Shown here piece by piece: positions 24,503 to 33,584 of a stretch of 64,000 bases of DNA. Source of the stretch: Pseudomonadota bacterium (lineage in GTDB: Bacteria; Pseudomonadota; Alphaproteobacteria; Caulobacterales; Caulobacteraceae). The stretch covers positions 62,001 through 126,000 of the forward strand of contig JAFECT010000008.1 of the NCBI GenBank assembly GCA_018241995.1, read 5' to 3'. The position numbers and the translations under genes were made by a program. The notes under the pieces are model-generated. The model saw nothing but the letters and a program-made list of their open reading frames with translations. It was not told where the DNA came from and did no database searches. Positions within the stretch are counted from its first letter, which is position 1; each line of letters begins with the position of its first letter.

Positions 24503-25837
24503 ATGTCCGTCAAAGTCCGTTTCGCCCCGTCGCCCACCGGGCGGCTGCACGTCGGCAATGTCCGCACCGCGCTCGCCAACTGGCTGTTCGCCAAGGGGCA
24601 GGGCGGCAAGTTCGTGCTGCGCATCGACGACACCGACCTGGAACGCTCCACCAAGGACTTCGAGGACGGCATCGAGACTGACCTGAAGTGGCTGGGGCTC
24701 GAGTGGGACGAGCGCTACAACCAGTCCCAGCGCTTCCCGATCTATCAGGCCGCCGCCGAGCGCCTGAAGGCGATGGGACGTCTGTACCCCGCCTATGAGA
24801 CCCAGGAAGAGCTCGACCGCCGCCGCAAGGTGCAGCTGTCGCGCGGCCAGCCGCCGATCTACGACCGCGCGGCCCTGAAGCTGACCAAGGAAGAGCGTGA
24901 GAAGCTGGAGGCCGAGGGCCGCCGGCCGCACTGGCGCTTCCGTCTCGACGGGCGTCGGGTGAAATGGGACGACCTGGTGCGGGGCCCGTCTGAGGTCGAC
25001 ACCGCCTCGATGTCGGACCCGGTGCTGATCCGGGAAGACGGCCTGTTCCTCTATACCCTGCCGTCTGTGGTCGACGACGTGGACATGGACATCACCCACG
25101 TGATCCGCGGCGAGGACCACGTGACCAACACCGGCGCTCAAATTGAGATTTTTCAAGCGCTCGGGGCTCGAGAACCGGGCTTCGCGCATATGCCGCTGCT
25201 GGTCGGGGCCGACGGCGAGGCGCTGTCGAAACGCCTGGGCTCGCTGTCGATCTCGGAGATGCGCGAGCAGGGCTTCGAGCCCCTGGCCATCACCAGTCAC
25301 TTGGCCAAGATCGGCACCAGCGACAACCTGGAGATCGGGACCTCGATGCCGGAACTCGGCGCCGGCTTCTCGTTCTCAAAGATGGGCCGCGCCCCGGCGC
25401 GCTATGACACCGCCGACCTGGAGCGCCTGAACGCCCAGGCCCTGCACGCGATGGACTATGCGGCCGCCAAGCCGCGGCTTGCGGCGCTGGACGCCGACCT
25501 TGGCGAGGCCTTCTGGCATTCCGCGCGCGCCAATCTCGGCAAGTTCGCCGACGTCGTGCTGTGGGCCAAGGTGGTGCGCGGGCCGATCACGCCGGCGGTG
25601 GAGGACCAGGCGTTCCTGGACCAGGCCGCCGAGCTGCTGCCCGAGACCATCGACGCTGGCGCCTGGGGGGCGTGGGCTGAGGCCGTGAAGGCCAAGACCG
25701 GGGCCAAGGGCAAGGGGCTGTTCATGCCGCTGCGCAAGGCCATCACCGGCGAGGATCACGGGCCGGACATGGCGTCCCTGCTGCCGCTGATCGGCCGGGA
25801 AAAGATCCTGGGACGGCTGAAGGGGCAGGCGGCCTGA
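24503..25837 (+). CDS. gltX: Glutamyl-tRNA synthetase
   Basis: 444 residues, the short bacterial class I form. The HIGH-like motif is APSPTGRLHVGNVR at the N-terminus, followed by VLRIDDTDLERS, and the KMSKS-like motif is ALSKRLGS near residue 240, where the enzyme recognises ATP. The C-terminal helical domain (about 310-444) would bind the anticodon. It charges tRNA-Glu; alphaproteobacteria often have two GltX copies and mischarge tRNA-Gln for later amidation, and this shorter copy could be either one. No operon partner. Confidence 0.95.
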   Translation: MSVKVRFAPSPTGRLHVGNVRTALANWLFAKGQGGKFVLRIDDTDLERSTKDFEDGIETDLKWLGLEWDERYNQSQRFPIYQAAAERLKAMGRLYPAYETQEELDRRRKVQLSRGQPPIYDRAALKLTKEEREKLEAEGRRPHWRFRLDGRRVKWDDLVRGPSEVDTASMSDPVLIREDGLFLYTLPSVVDDVDMDITHVIRGEDHVTNTGAQIEIFQALGAREPGFAHMPLLVGADGEALSKRLGSLSISEMREQGFEPLAITSHLAKIGTSDNLEIGTSMPELGAGFSFSKMGRAPARYDTADLERLNAQALHAMDYAAAKPRLAALDADLGEAFWHSARANLGKFADVVLWAKVVRGPITPAVEDQAFLDQAAELLPETIDAGAWGAWAEAVKAKTGAKGKGLFMPLRKAITGEDHGPDMASLLPLIGREKILGRLKGQAA

Positions 25838-25856
25838 GCCTGCCCCGCCGTAAGGT

Positions 25857-26165
25857 CTAGCGCTTAGCCGACGTATTGCAGGCGGCGACCTTGTCGTCGC
25901 CGAGCGCCTGGCCTTGCCAGGTGAACGCGGTCACGGCGCCGAGCTTGGCCACCACGCGGCGGCAGGCGCGTTCGGCGGTTTGCGACGCGCCGCCGACCGA
26001 GACGCAGGCGCCGCCGGCGCAGCGCCAGGTCGCGCCGTCGACGATGATCGAGGCGGGGGCGCTGGAGGCGTCCTTGAGCGAAAGGCTGGAACCGCCGGCT
26101 TGAGCCAGGGCGGGAGCGGCGGCGGCCATCAGGCCTAGAGCCGCCATGACGGCGAACGTACGCAT
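25857..26165 (-). CDS. Small secreted protein of the CC_3452 type
   Basis: 102 residues from ATG 26165, with GGAGA five bases upstream; upstream in-frame codons do not look coding. A signal peptide (MRTFAVMAALGLMAAAAPALAQA) precedes LSLKDASSAPASIIVDGATWRC, GGACVSVGG and ACRRVVAKLGAVTAF. Three or four cysteines suggest disulfides in the periplasm. I recognise the family by these segments as a Caulobacterales/Sphingomonadales protein of unknown function. A TTGACA promoter lies upstream. Confidence 0.75.
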   Translation of the reverse strand: MRTFAVMAALGLMAAAAPALAQAGGSSLSLKDASSAPASIIVDGATWRCAGGACVSVGGASQTAERACRRVVAKLGAVTAFTWQGQALGDDKVAACNTSAKR

Positions 26166-26205
26166 GGGAATCTCCATCGGATCGCGCAGGGAGGCGCGGC
26201 CCGTG

Positions 26206-26234
26206 GATAGTGCGTTTTTAAAAGAAACTGTCAA
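26206..26234 (-). promoter_or_regulatory. Sigma-70-type promoter of the small secreted protein gene
   Basis: On the minus strand TTGACA (26234-26229) is followed after 17 bases by ACTATC (26211-26206), about 40 bases before the start codon. The spacer is AT-rich and carries one of two CGTTTTTAAA direct repeats (26213-26222 and 26239-26248), while AGTGCGT and ACGCACT flank the pair. Confidence 0.45.
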
Positions 26235-26328
26235 TGGCCGTTTTTAAACAGGACGCACTTTTGGCAAGGGTGTGGCCGGAAGTCACCCCTGAAACGGCGA
26301 AACTTCAAGAAAAAGACGGGGCGACCGC

Positions 26329-26898
26329 TCAGGCCGCTTCGGCCATTCGGGTTAGCGCCGGCAGGATGTCCTCGACCCGATCAACGGCTGTCCAGGCGCC
26401 CGAGAAGCCCGCGGGCGTCAGCTTTTGCTCAACCGTATGTTCGACCAGGGCGAAGAACGGGTCCCAGAAGCCCTTCTGGTTCAGAAAGACGATGGGCTTG
26501 CGGTGCAGGTCGAGCCGGCGCCAGGACAGGAGCTCCACGATCTCCTCCAGGGTGCCGATGCCGCCCGGCAGCACCACGAAGGCGTCGGACTGCTCGAACA
26601 TCAGCATCTTGCGCTCGTGCATGGAGCGCACGACCACCGTCTCGACGTCGTCGTAGAGGATTTCGCGCGAGCGCAGGAACTCGGGCATCACGCCCAGCAC
26701 CCGCCCGCCCTCGTCGTGGCATCCACGCGCGGTCGCGCCCATCAGGCCCACGCCGCCGCCGCCGTAGACCAGCCGCACGCCGGCGGCGGCCAGCTGACGC
26801 CCGAAGGCGCCGGCGGCGGCGATATAGTCGGGATCGGTGGTGTTGGACGAGCCGCAATAAACGCACACGGAATCGACGCGACGGGACGCAGCGACCAT
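26329..26898 (-). CDS. LOG-family (TIGR00730) nucleoside monophosphate phosphoribohydrolase
   Basis: 189 residues with the Rossmann-like LOG fold. Diagnostic motifs: VCVYCGSSN at the N-terminus, VYGGGGVGLMGA (glycine-rich loop), SMHERK with the catalytic Arg, and VLPGGIGTLEE, the PGGxGTxxE motif near residue 120. Enzymes of this family cleave nucleoside monophosphates (AMP, or cytokinin ribotides) into base and ribose phosphate. In this bacterium a nucleotide salvage or clean-up role is more likely than cytokinin production. Single gene, divergent from the lipoprotein gene. Confidence 0.9.
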   Translation of the reverse strand: MVAASRRVDSVCVYCGSSNTTDPDYIAAAGAFGRQLAAAGVRLVYGGGGVGLMGATARGCHDEGGRVLGVMPEFLRSREILYDDVETVVVRSMHERKMLMFEQSDAFVVLPGGIGTLEEIVELLSWRRLDLHRKPIVFLNQKGFWDPFFALVEHTVEQKLTPAGFSGAWTAVDRVEDILPALTRMAEAA

Positions 26899-26994
26899 CT
26901 AGACCTCAAGGAAACGGCGCCGCGCCTTGCGCACGGCGGGTCGGACAACGATTTTGGCCAAGGTCGGGCTTCTGCATCGGGAAGGCAAGCGGGA

Positions 26995-27819
26995 ATGAAC
27001 AGGTGGTCGATCGCGGCGGCGGTGAGCGCTGCGCTGCTGGCCGCGGCCTGCGGCAAGGGCCCGTCCTCGGCCGCCGAACAGGCCGCAGAGACCGAGGCTG
27101 CGACCTCGCCAGGGCAGGGCGGCGGCTATCTGAACCCGCCTGAAATCCTGAGTGTCAGCGCCGCGCGCGACGGTGGCTTTCTGATCCGCGGCAAGGCGGA
27201 GCCGGAGGCGCGCATCCGCGCCGTGACCCTCAGCGCCGACCACAAGGCCTATGGCGCCACCGCCGGCGCCGACGGAGGCTTTGTCTTGGGCGCCCCGCCG
27301 TCCAGCACGCCCCTGCTCGTGGCCCTGGCGTCGGAGGCCGGCAAGCGCCAGGTCAGCGCCGAGGGATGGCTGTTCATTCCGCCCGACGCGCCGTCGCGGG
27401 CGGTCGTGCTGAGGGCCGGCGCGCCGGCCCGGCCGCTCGACCCGGCGGCGGGCGCCTTCGGAGCGGTGGATTATGACGGCGGTGGCGGGTCCGTTTCCGG
27501 CTTCGCACCGCCCGGCGCCGTGGTCAGCGTTTCGGTCGACGGTTCCAATCCCGTGCGCGCGCGGTCCGACGGCCACGGCATGTTCGCCGCCCGGCTCGGC
27601 GCCGACCGCCCGGTCTCGGCCGGAAGCCATGAGGTGCGCATCTCCAACGGCGCCCAGACCAGCACCCGCTCGCTGCAGTTCCATGCCGGGTCGGAGCAGA
27701 GCCTGGGCGGCCAGACCTTCTCGGCGCTGCGCGAGGCGGACGGCTGGCGCGTGGTCTGGACCCTGCCGGGCGGGGGCGCGCAGACCACCTTCGTGCCCAT
27801 CGGATCGGATCGCCGATGA
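26995..27819 (+). CDS. Lipoprotein of unknown function
   Basis: 274 residues from ATG 26995. The signal peptide ends in a lipobox (LLAAACGKG), so the mature protein is attached to a membrane by Cys about 20. Two similar beta-rich stretches (about 55-120 and 150-215) read like Ig-like or carboxypeptidase-regulatory domains: FLIRGKAEPEARIRAVTLSA and VSGFAPPGAVVSVSVDG. The gene stop overlaps the next ATG by four bases (ATGA), coupling it to the ABC exporter. Function unknown; perhaps an envelope partner of the exporter. Confidence 0.8.
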   Translation: MNRWSIAAAVSAALLAAACGKGPSSAAEQAAETEAATSPGQGGGYLNPPEILSVSAARDGGFLIRGKAEPEARIRAVTLSADHKAYGATAGADGGFVLGAPPSSTPLLVALASEAGKRQVSAEGWLFIPPDAPSRAVVLRAGAPARPLDPAAGAFGAVDYDGGGGSVSGFAPPGAVVSVSVDGSNPVRARSDGHGMFAARLGADRPVSAGSHEVRISNGAQTSTRSLQFHAGSEQSLGGQTFSALREADGWRVVWTLPGGGAQTTFVPIGSDRR

Positions 27820-29681
27820 ACGTCCGCGCCGCAGTGGCCCTCAGCGCGAAGCGCCCGCGCGAGGCGCAGCCGGAGCCCGAGACGCAGCCGCCGTTCCTGA
27901 AAGCCATGGCTGACCTGATGGCCCTGGTGCTGCGCTCGCGAGCGCGGGGCCTGAGGTGGCGCCTGCCCACGGCCCTGATCCTGACCGTGATCGGCAAGGC
28001 CTTCGACGTGCTGGCGCCCCTGGCCATCGGCGCGGGCATCAACCGGCTGGTGAAAGGGCAGGGCGTCGAGGCGCAGGCGGCCCTGACCTTCGCAGGCTTC
28101 GTGCTGGGCTGGACCCTGGTGCGCTTCCTGTCGGCCGCTGCGCCGCAGATCCGCGACGCCATTTTCGAGCCGGTCTCCATGGCCGCCCAGCAGCGCGCCG
28201 CGACGGAGGCCTTCCGCCACGCGCTGTCGCTGTCGCTGGACTACCACCAGACAAAGCGCACCGGCGCGCTGTCGCGCACGGTGGATCGTGGCTCGCGCGC
28301 GGTCGACTTCCTGCTGGGCATCCTCGTGTTCAACCTGGCGCCGACCGCCCTGCAGCTGGTGCTGGCGGCGAGCGTCTTGTGGGGCCGGTTCGACTGGAGC
28401 CTGGCCCTGATCGCGGTGGTCACGATCGGGCTCTACGGGTTCCTGACTTTCGCCATCTCGGACTGGCGCATCCGCCACCGGCGCGAGCTGAACGAGGCCG
28501 ACTCCGAGGCCGCGGGCCGGGCGGTCGACGCCCTGATGAACTACGAGACCATCAAGTCTTTCGGCGCCGAGGACCGCACCGCCGGCGAATATGAGCGCGC
28601 GCTCGACGGCTATGTGACCGCCTCGGTGAAGGCCACGACCTCACTGTCGCTGCTCAACACGGTGCAGGCCCTGGTGATGGGCCTGGGCCTGGGCGCCATG
28701 GCGATCCTGGCGGGCTTAAAGGTCATGGCCGGGGAGATGAGCCCCGGCGACGTGACGGCCGTGGTGCTGATGCTGACCGGCCTCTATGCGCCGCTGAACA
28801 TCCTGGGCTTCGCCTATCGCCAGATTCGCCAAGCCCTGATCGACATGGAGGCGATGGACGCGTTGCGCCAGGTCGATCCTGATGTGGCCGATGCGCCGGA
28901 CGCGCAAGGACTGCCGCCGTCCGATCCGAAGGGCGCGGCCCTGGCCTTCGAAGGGGTGGGTTTCCGCCACTCGGCGCGAACGGCGGGGCTGGAAGAGGTC
29001 AGCTTCGTCGCGGAGCCCGGCCAGACCGTGGCGGTCGTGGGCCCCTCTGGCTCAGGCAAGACCACGCTGGTCCGGCTGGCGCTCAGGCTGATCGACCCGC
29101 AGGAGGGCGCCATCATGCTGGACGGCGCGGACCTGCGCTCGGTGCGCCAGTCGTCGCTCAGGCGAGCCATCGCGCTGGTGCCGCAGGACGTGGCCCTGTT
29201 CAACGACACCTTGCGCGTCAACGTCGCCTTCGCCCGGCCGGAGGCCACCGACGAGGAGGTCTGGGGCGCCCTGGAGGCCGCGGAACTCTCTGAATTCGCC
29301 GCCGCCCTGCCGGAGGGCCTGGATACCAAGGTCGGCGAGCGGGGCCTCAAGCTCTCCGGCGGCGAACGTCAGCGGGTGGGCCTGGCGCGCGCGCTGCTGG
29401 CCGACCCGCGCCTGCTGATCCTGGACGAGGCGACCAGCGCGCTGGATTCCAAGACGGAAGCCGCGATCCAGGAGACGCTGAAGAAGGCCAGGGTGGGCCG
29501 CACCACCCTGATGGTGGCGCATCGCCTCTCCACCGTCGCCGACGCCGACCAGATCCTGGTGCTGAAGGCCGGCCGCATCGTCGAGCGCGGAACCCACGCG
29601 GCGCTGGTGCGCAAGGGCGGGGAGTACGCAGGACTGTGGCGGAGACAGACGCGGGAAAAGGTGGAGGGATCGGCCGGGTAG
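27816..29681 (+). CDS. Atm1/ABCB7-type ABC exporter (fused membrane and ATPase domains)
   Basis: 621 residues. Six membrane helices span about 50-330. The nucleotide-binding domain starts near 365: Walker A GPSGSGKTT, Q-loop ALVPQDVALFNDT, signature LSGGERQRVGLARAL, Walker B LLILDEATSALDSK, and H-loop MVAHRLSTVAD. Among half-size exporters the segment DYHQTKRTGALSRTVDRGSRAVDFLL is characteristic of the Atm1 (iron-sulfur/glutathione-compound) branch, here given as two parts: DYHQTKRTGALSRTVDRG and SRAVDFLL. It would export glutathione-derived or metal-related compounds. Translationally coupled to the upstream lipoprotein. Confidence 0.9.
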   Translation: MNVRAAVALSAKRPREAQPEPETQPPFLKAMADLMALVLRSRARGLRWRLPTALILTVIGKAFDVLAPLAIGAGINRLVKGQGVEAQAALTFAGFVLGWTLVRFLSAAAPQIRDAIFEPVSMAAQQRAATEAFRHALSLSLDYHQTKRTGALSRTVDRGSRAVDFLLGILVFNLAPTALQLVLAASVLWGRFDWSLALIAVVTIGLYGFLTFAISDWRIRHRRELNEADSEAAGRAVDALMNYETIKSFGAEDRTAGEYERALDGYVTASVKATTSLSLLNTVQALVMGLGLGAMAILAGLKVMAGEMSPGDVTAVVLMLTGLYAPLNILGFAYRQIRQALIDMEAMDALRQVDPDVADAPDAQGLPPSDPKGAALAFEGVGFRHSARTAGLEEVSFVAEPGQTVAVVGPSGSGKTTLVRLALRLIDPQEGAIMLDGADLRSVRQSSLRRAIALVPQDVALFNDTLRVNVAFARPEATDEEVWGALEAAELSEFAAALPEGLDTKVGERGLKLSGGERQRVGLARALLADPRLLILDEATSALDSKTEAAIQETLKKARVGRTTLMVAHRLSTVADADQILVLKAGRIVERGTHAALVRKGGEYAGLWRRQTREKVEGSAG

Positions 29682-29697
29682 CGGCCCGTCCCAGGGC

Positions 29698-30165
29698 CTA
29701 GGCGCAGCGGCGAGCAGCCCAGTCAGCGGCTGATGGTAGGTCGGTCCACCCGAAGGCGAAGTCGCTGGCGCCGCGGGCGAGGTAGTGATCGAGGCGCTCC
29801 TTCGCCTCCTCCAGCGTCGGGATATGGCCGACGTCGACCCACCACAGCACCACGGTCGGCCGCTCGGGCATTTCGAAGAACTCGTGCTTGCGGGCGTAGA
29901 AGTTGCGATGGACGGTATTGAACACGAAGGTCCCCAGGGCTTCCGGGGTCTCCCACACCGACATGTTGACGTTCATCGTGGGATCGCCCGGCCAGTGCAG
30001 CGCCATGGCGCTGTCGCCCGTCTCGTCCTTTAGTCTCCAGATGAAGCCGGGCATGCGCTCGGCGATGGCGTTGACCTTGGCCAGGTTCGCGAAGAAGTCC
30101 GCCATCCGCGGATCGTCAGGGCCGCCGAGCACCCGGCCGATGTTGATCTGCGCAATATGTTTCAC
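29698..30165 (-). CDS. DUF3291 family protein
   Basis: 155 residues starting at GTG 30165, with GGAG eight bases upstream; the longer open frame lacks a ribosome site. The pattern HIAQINIGRVLGGPDDPRMADF, read here as HIAQINIGRVL then PDDPRMADF, plus MPGFIWRLKDE, NMSVWETPEALGTFVF and RPTVVLWWVDVGHIPTLEEA is the DUF3291 signature. The fold is a dimeric alpha/beta barrel like antibiotic-biosynthesis monooxygenases, but no catalytic role is established. Single gene. Confidence 0.85.
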   Translation of the reverse strand: MKHIAQINIGRVLGGPDDPRMADFFANLAKVNAIAERMPGFIWRLKDETGDSAMALHWPGDPTMNVNMSVWETPEALGTFVFNTVHRNFYARKHEFFEMPERPTVVLWWVDVGHIPTLEEAKERLDHYLARGASDFAFGWTDLPSAADWAARRCA

Positions 30166-30313
30166 GCGGCATCTCCGATCCACTTGAGCGTGGCGGTGCG
30201 GACTTTCGGATCTATCGCACTCGACGGGCCTGCTGTCGCGGTGAGAAGCCGCCAAAGCGCGTCGCGCCTAGGACGGCGCGCCTGGAAGCAGTCCAGGCGC
30301 GCCCCTTCACAGT

Positions 30314-33300
30314 CTACTCCGCCGGTTCCGGCACGTACGGCCCGGGACCCGCCGGCGCAGGGCGCCCGGCCCCGCGACGGCGACGACCGAGCTTCAGCGC
30401 GTGCATGCCCAGGTTCGGGAACAGCGCCTTCAGCCCGTCGTAGGCGCCCAGCATTACGGGCGTGATGAGCAGGGTCAGCAGGGTCGCGAAAGTCAGGCCC
30501 CAGACGATGGCGCCGGCCATCTGCACCCACCACTCCGAGCCCGGCGCCTTGTACTCGACGTGGCCGGAGCGGAAGTTCGGGTCGATCTGGAACATCAGGG
30601 GCAAGAGGCCCACGACGGCGGTCAGGGTGGTCAAGAGCACGGGCCTGAAGCGAAGCACCGCGGCCCGCAGCGCCGCCTCCTTGGAAGTGTAACCGCCGCC
30701 GCGCAGCACCTGGAAGAAGGTGTCCACCAAGACGATGTTGTGGCCCACGATCACCCCCATCAGCGCAACCACGCCCGTCCCGGCCATGATGATCGAGACA
30801 TAGGGGAAGGTGCCCAGAAGGTTGATCTGGATGCCCAGCAAGACGCCGGTCGTGGACAGCACCACCGCGAACAGGGTGCAGATCACGCCCCAGAAGCTGT
30901 TGAACTGCCACAGCAGGATCACCGCCATCATGAACAGGATGGTGAAGATCGCCCCGATGAAGAACACGCCCGCGTCGGCGGTATCCTCGTCCGCGCCACG
31001 GAACTTCCAGGCGACGGAGGCGGGAATGCCGGCCTTCTGCAGGGCGGGCTTCAGCTTCGCGATCAGCTGGTTGGCGGCGACGCCGGGCTTGGCGTTGGCC
31101 TGCAGCACCACCAGGCGATTGCCGTCGCGGCGATTGATGCTGTCGACCTGCGGCGCGGCCGCGCGCTTGACGAAGTAGGAGGCCGGCACCGCGCCCTGGG
31201 GCGTCATGATCTTCAGGTGATCGAAGGTCGAGAGGTTGCGCTGGTCGGGCGGGAAGCGGACGCGGATGTCCAGCTCGTCGACCGAGTCGTCTGGGCGGTA
31301 GCGGCCCGCGAGTTCGCCGTTGGTGGCGAACTGGATCGCCTGGCCGACGGACAGCACGCTGACGCCATAACGGCCCGCGGCCTCGCGATCGACGGCCAGG
31401 TCCCACTCCAGGCCGGGCGAGGTGCGGCTGTCCTCGACGTCGGTCAGGTCGGGGTTGGCGCGCAGCATGGCGAGGATCTTGTCCGAGGCCTCGGTCATGC
31501 CGGCGATGTCGGCGCTCTTCAGCTGGATCTGCACGTCCTTGCCGGGGCGCGGACCGCCCTGGGGCGTGCGCACCTCCAGGTTCAGGCCGGGCGTGTCTTC
31601 GACGCGCTTCCTGATCACCTTGACGATGTCGTCGCCGGTCAGCTTCATCTCCTGGCGCTTGTCGTACTTGACGAATTCCAGGCGCACCGAGCCGATCGTG
31701 TCGGCCGGCGGGCCGCCGAAGATGCCGCCGTTCTGGCGACCGACGCGGGCGAAGATGTTGGCCACGCCCTTGACGTTCTGCACCCGGTTCTCGACCGACT
31801 GCACCAGGTCGTTCATGGCCGCAGTCGAGAGGTTGCCGCGCGCCTTGACGTAGATCGTGGCCCACTCCGGCTCTTCCTTCAGGAAGAACTCGATCTTGTG
31901 CGGGGTGAGAGCGAACCAGGTGATCGCGCCCACTACTGCGGCGGTGGCGACGGCGCCCACCAGCCAGGGCCTGCGGATCGCCGACCAGACGAAGTTGGCG
32001 TACTTGCCCATGAAGCCCGTCATGGTCAGCGGGTCGCCTTCCTCGGACTTCTTGATGTTCTCGATCTCGGCCTCGTGCTCGTCGGAGTGCTTGCCGAACA
32101 CCGAGCCCAGGGCCGGGGTGAAGATCAAGGCCACGAAGATCGAGGCGCCGAGCACGAACGACAGCGTGATCGGCAGGTAGCTCATGAACTTGCCGGGGAT
32201 CGTGTTCCAGAACAGGAAAGGCACGAAGGCGCACATGGTCGTGGCGATGCCGTTGAACACCGGCCAGAACATGCGCTCGCCGGCGAGCTTGAAGGCTTCC
32301 TTCTTGTCGTGGCCCTCGGCCATTTTCCGGTCGGCGTATTCGACCACGACGATGGAGCCGTCGACCAGCATGCCGACCGACAGCACAAGGCCGAACATCA
32401 CCATCTGATTGAGCGTGATGTGCATGGCCTGCAGCATCAGGAAGGCCAGCATGAAGCAGGTCGGGATAGCCGCCCCGACGAGCAGGCCTGCGCGGATGCC
32501 CAGCGACCAGACCACGATGATCATCACCAGGATCACCGCGATGATCAGGCCGGACTCCAACTCCACGAGGGTGCGGTTGATGTCCTCGGAGGCGTCGTAC
32601 GTGAAGTCGACCTTCACGCTGGAAGGCCAGGTCTTCTGCTGCTCGCCGGCGGTCTTGCGCACCAGTTTCACGGTGTCGAGGATGTTGGCCCCGGCGCGCT
32701 TGACCACGCCGACCGAGAACGAGCGCTCGCCGTTCAGGCGCGACAGCGAGGTCGCCTCCTTGAAGGTGCGCAGCACGGTGCCGACGTCGCCCAAGGTCAC
32801 CACGCGATCGCCGTTGGTCTTGATCGGCAGGCGCAGCACGTCCTCGGGCTTCTGCACCACACCGGGAATCTTCACGGCGAAGGAGCCCTGGCGGGTTTCC
32901 AGCGTGCCGGCGGGCACCAGCTGGTTGTTGGACTGGATCACGCGCGCGATCTGGTCGGCGGTGATGCCGTAGGCCTCCATGCGTAGGGGATCGATGTCGA
33001 CCTCCAGCACCTCTTCGCGGCCGCCGGAGATGTCGGCGCGGAAGACGCCGGGGAGGCTTTCAAGCTTGTCCTGCAGGCGGCGTGCGGTGGCGTAGAGCTC
33101 ACGCTCGGGCGCGGAACCGTGCAGCACCACGGTGATCACCGGGTCCTCGTTGACGTTGAACTCCTGGGTGATCGGCTCGAGCGCATCCGGCGGGAAGCGG
33201 CCCTTGGCCTGGTCGACCTTGGCGCGGACGTCGTTGAGGACCTTCTCCTTGTCGAAGTCGACCGGGAATTCCATGGTGATCGAGGCGCCGCCGGCCTGGG

Positions 33301-33556
33301 CGACGGCGTTCATTTCCTTCAGGCCCTCGACCGACTTCAGCTGCACCTCGAGCGGGCGCACCAGCAGGCGCTCGGAGTCTTCCGGACTGACGCCGGGGTA
33401 GGGCACGAACACGTTCACATAGGGAACGGTGATGTCCGGCTGGGCTTCGCGCGGCAGGTTCAGATAGGCGAGCAGCCCGAACAGGGCGGCCACCAGGGTG
33501 ATGGAGAGCACCACCTTGCGCCGCTTCACCGCGCTCGAAATCAAGGCCCCGATCAT
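30314..33556 (-). CDS. RND-family efflux pump, inner-membrane permease
   Basis: 1080 residues, the usual length with 12 membrane segments in two halves and two large periplasmic loops. The start MIGALISSAVKRRKVVLSIT and NLPREAQPDITVPYVNVFVPYPGVSPED are typical, here quoted in part. In helix 4 the proton-relay site reads GMLVDGSIVVVEYADR, with one Asp where AcrB has two (VDD). In helix 10-11 VALMGVIVGHNIVLVDTF is the second-half counterpart. It exports small hydrophobic compounds using the proton gradient, with the adaptor encoded 28 bases upstream and an outer-membrane channel of the TolC type. Confidence 0.93.
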   Translation of the reverse strand: MIGALISSAVKRRKVVLSITLVAALFGLLAYLNLPREAQPDITVPYVNVFVPYPGVSPEDSERLLVRPLEVQLKSVEGLKEMNAVAQAGGASITMEFPVDFDKEKVLNDVRAKVDQAKGRFPPDALEPITQEFNVNEDPVITVVLHGSAPERELYATARRLQDKLESLPGVFRADISGGREEVLEVDIDPLRMEAYGITADQIARVIQSNNQLVPAGTLETRQGSFAVKIPGVVQKPEDVLRLPIKTNGDRVVTLGDVGTVLRTFKEATSLSRLNGERSFSVGVVKRAGANILDTVKLVRKTAGEQQKTWPSSVKVDFTYDASEDINRTLVELESGLIIAVILVMIIVVWSLGIRAGLLVGAAIPTCFMLAFLMLQAMHITLNQMVMFGLVLSVGMLVDGSIVVVEYADRKMAEGHDKKEAFKLAGERMFWPVFNGIATTMCAFVPFLFWNTIPGKFMSYLPITLSFVLGASIFVALIFTPALGSVFGKHSDEHEAEIENIKKSEEGDPLTMTGFMGKYANFVWSAIRRPWLVGAVATAAVVGAITWFALTPHKIEFFLKEEPEWATIYVKARGNLSTAAMNDLVQSVENRVQNVKGVANIFARVGRQNGGIFGGPPADTIGSVRLEFVKYDKRQEMKLTGDDIVKVIRKRVEDTPGLNLEVRTPQGGPRPGKDVQIQLKSADIAGMTEASDKILAMLRANPDLTDVEDSRTSPGLEWDLAVDREAAGRYGVSVLSVGQAIQFATNGELAGRYRPDDSVDELDIRVRFPPDQRNLSTFDHLKIMTPQGAVPASYFVKRAAAPQVDSINRRDGNRLVVLQANAKPGVAANQLIAKLKPALQKAGIPASVAWKFRGADEDTADAGVFFIGAIFTILFMMAVILLWQFNSFWGVICTLFAVVLSTTGVLLGIQINLLGTFPYVSIIMAGTGVVALMGVIVGHNIVLVDTFFQVLRGGGYTSKEAALRAAVLRFRPVLLTTLTAVVGLLPLMFQIDPNFRSGHVEYKAPGSEWWVQMAGAIVWGLTFATLLTLLITPVMLGAYDGLKALFPNLGMHALKLGRRRRGAGRPAPAGPGPYVPEPAE

Positions 33557-33584
33557 GACAGCAATCCTTTAAGCGGCGGCGCCT

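Noticed and set aside
30401..32986. 861-residue open frame on the plus strand
   Set aside because: Antisense to the RND permease; His/Gln/Asp-rich shadow without domain signatures.
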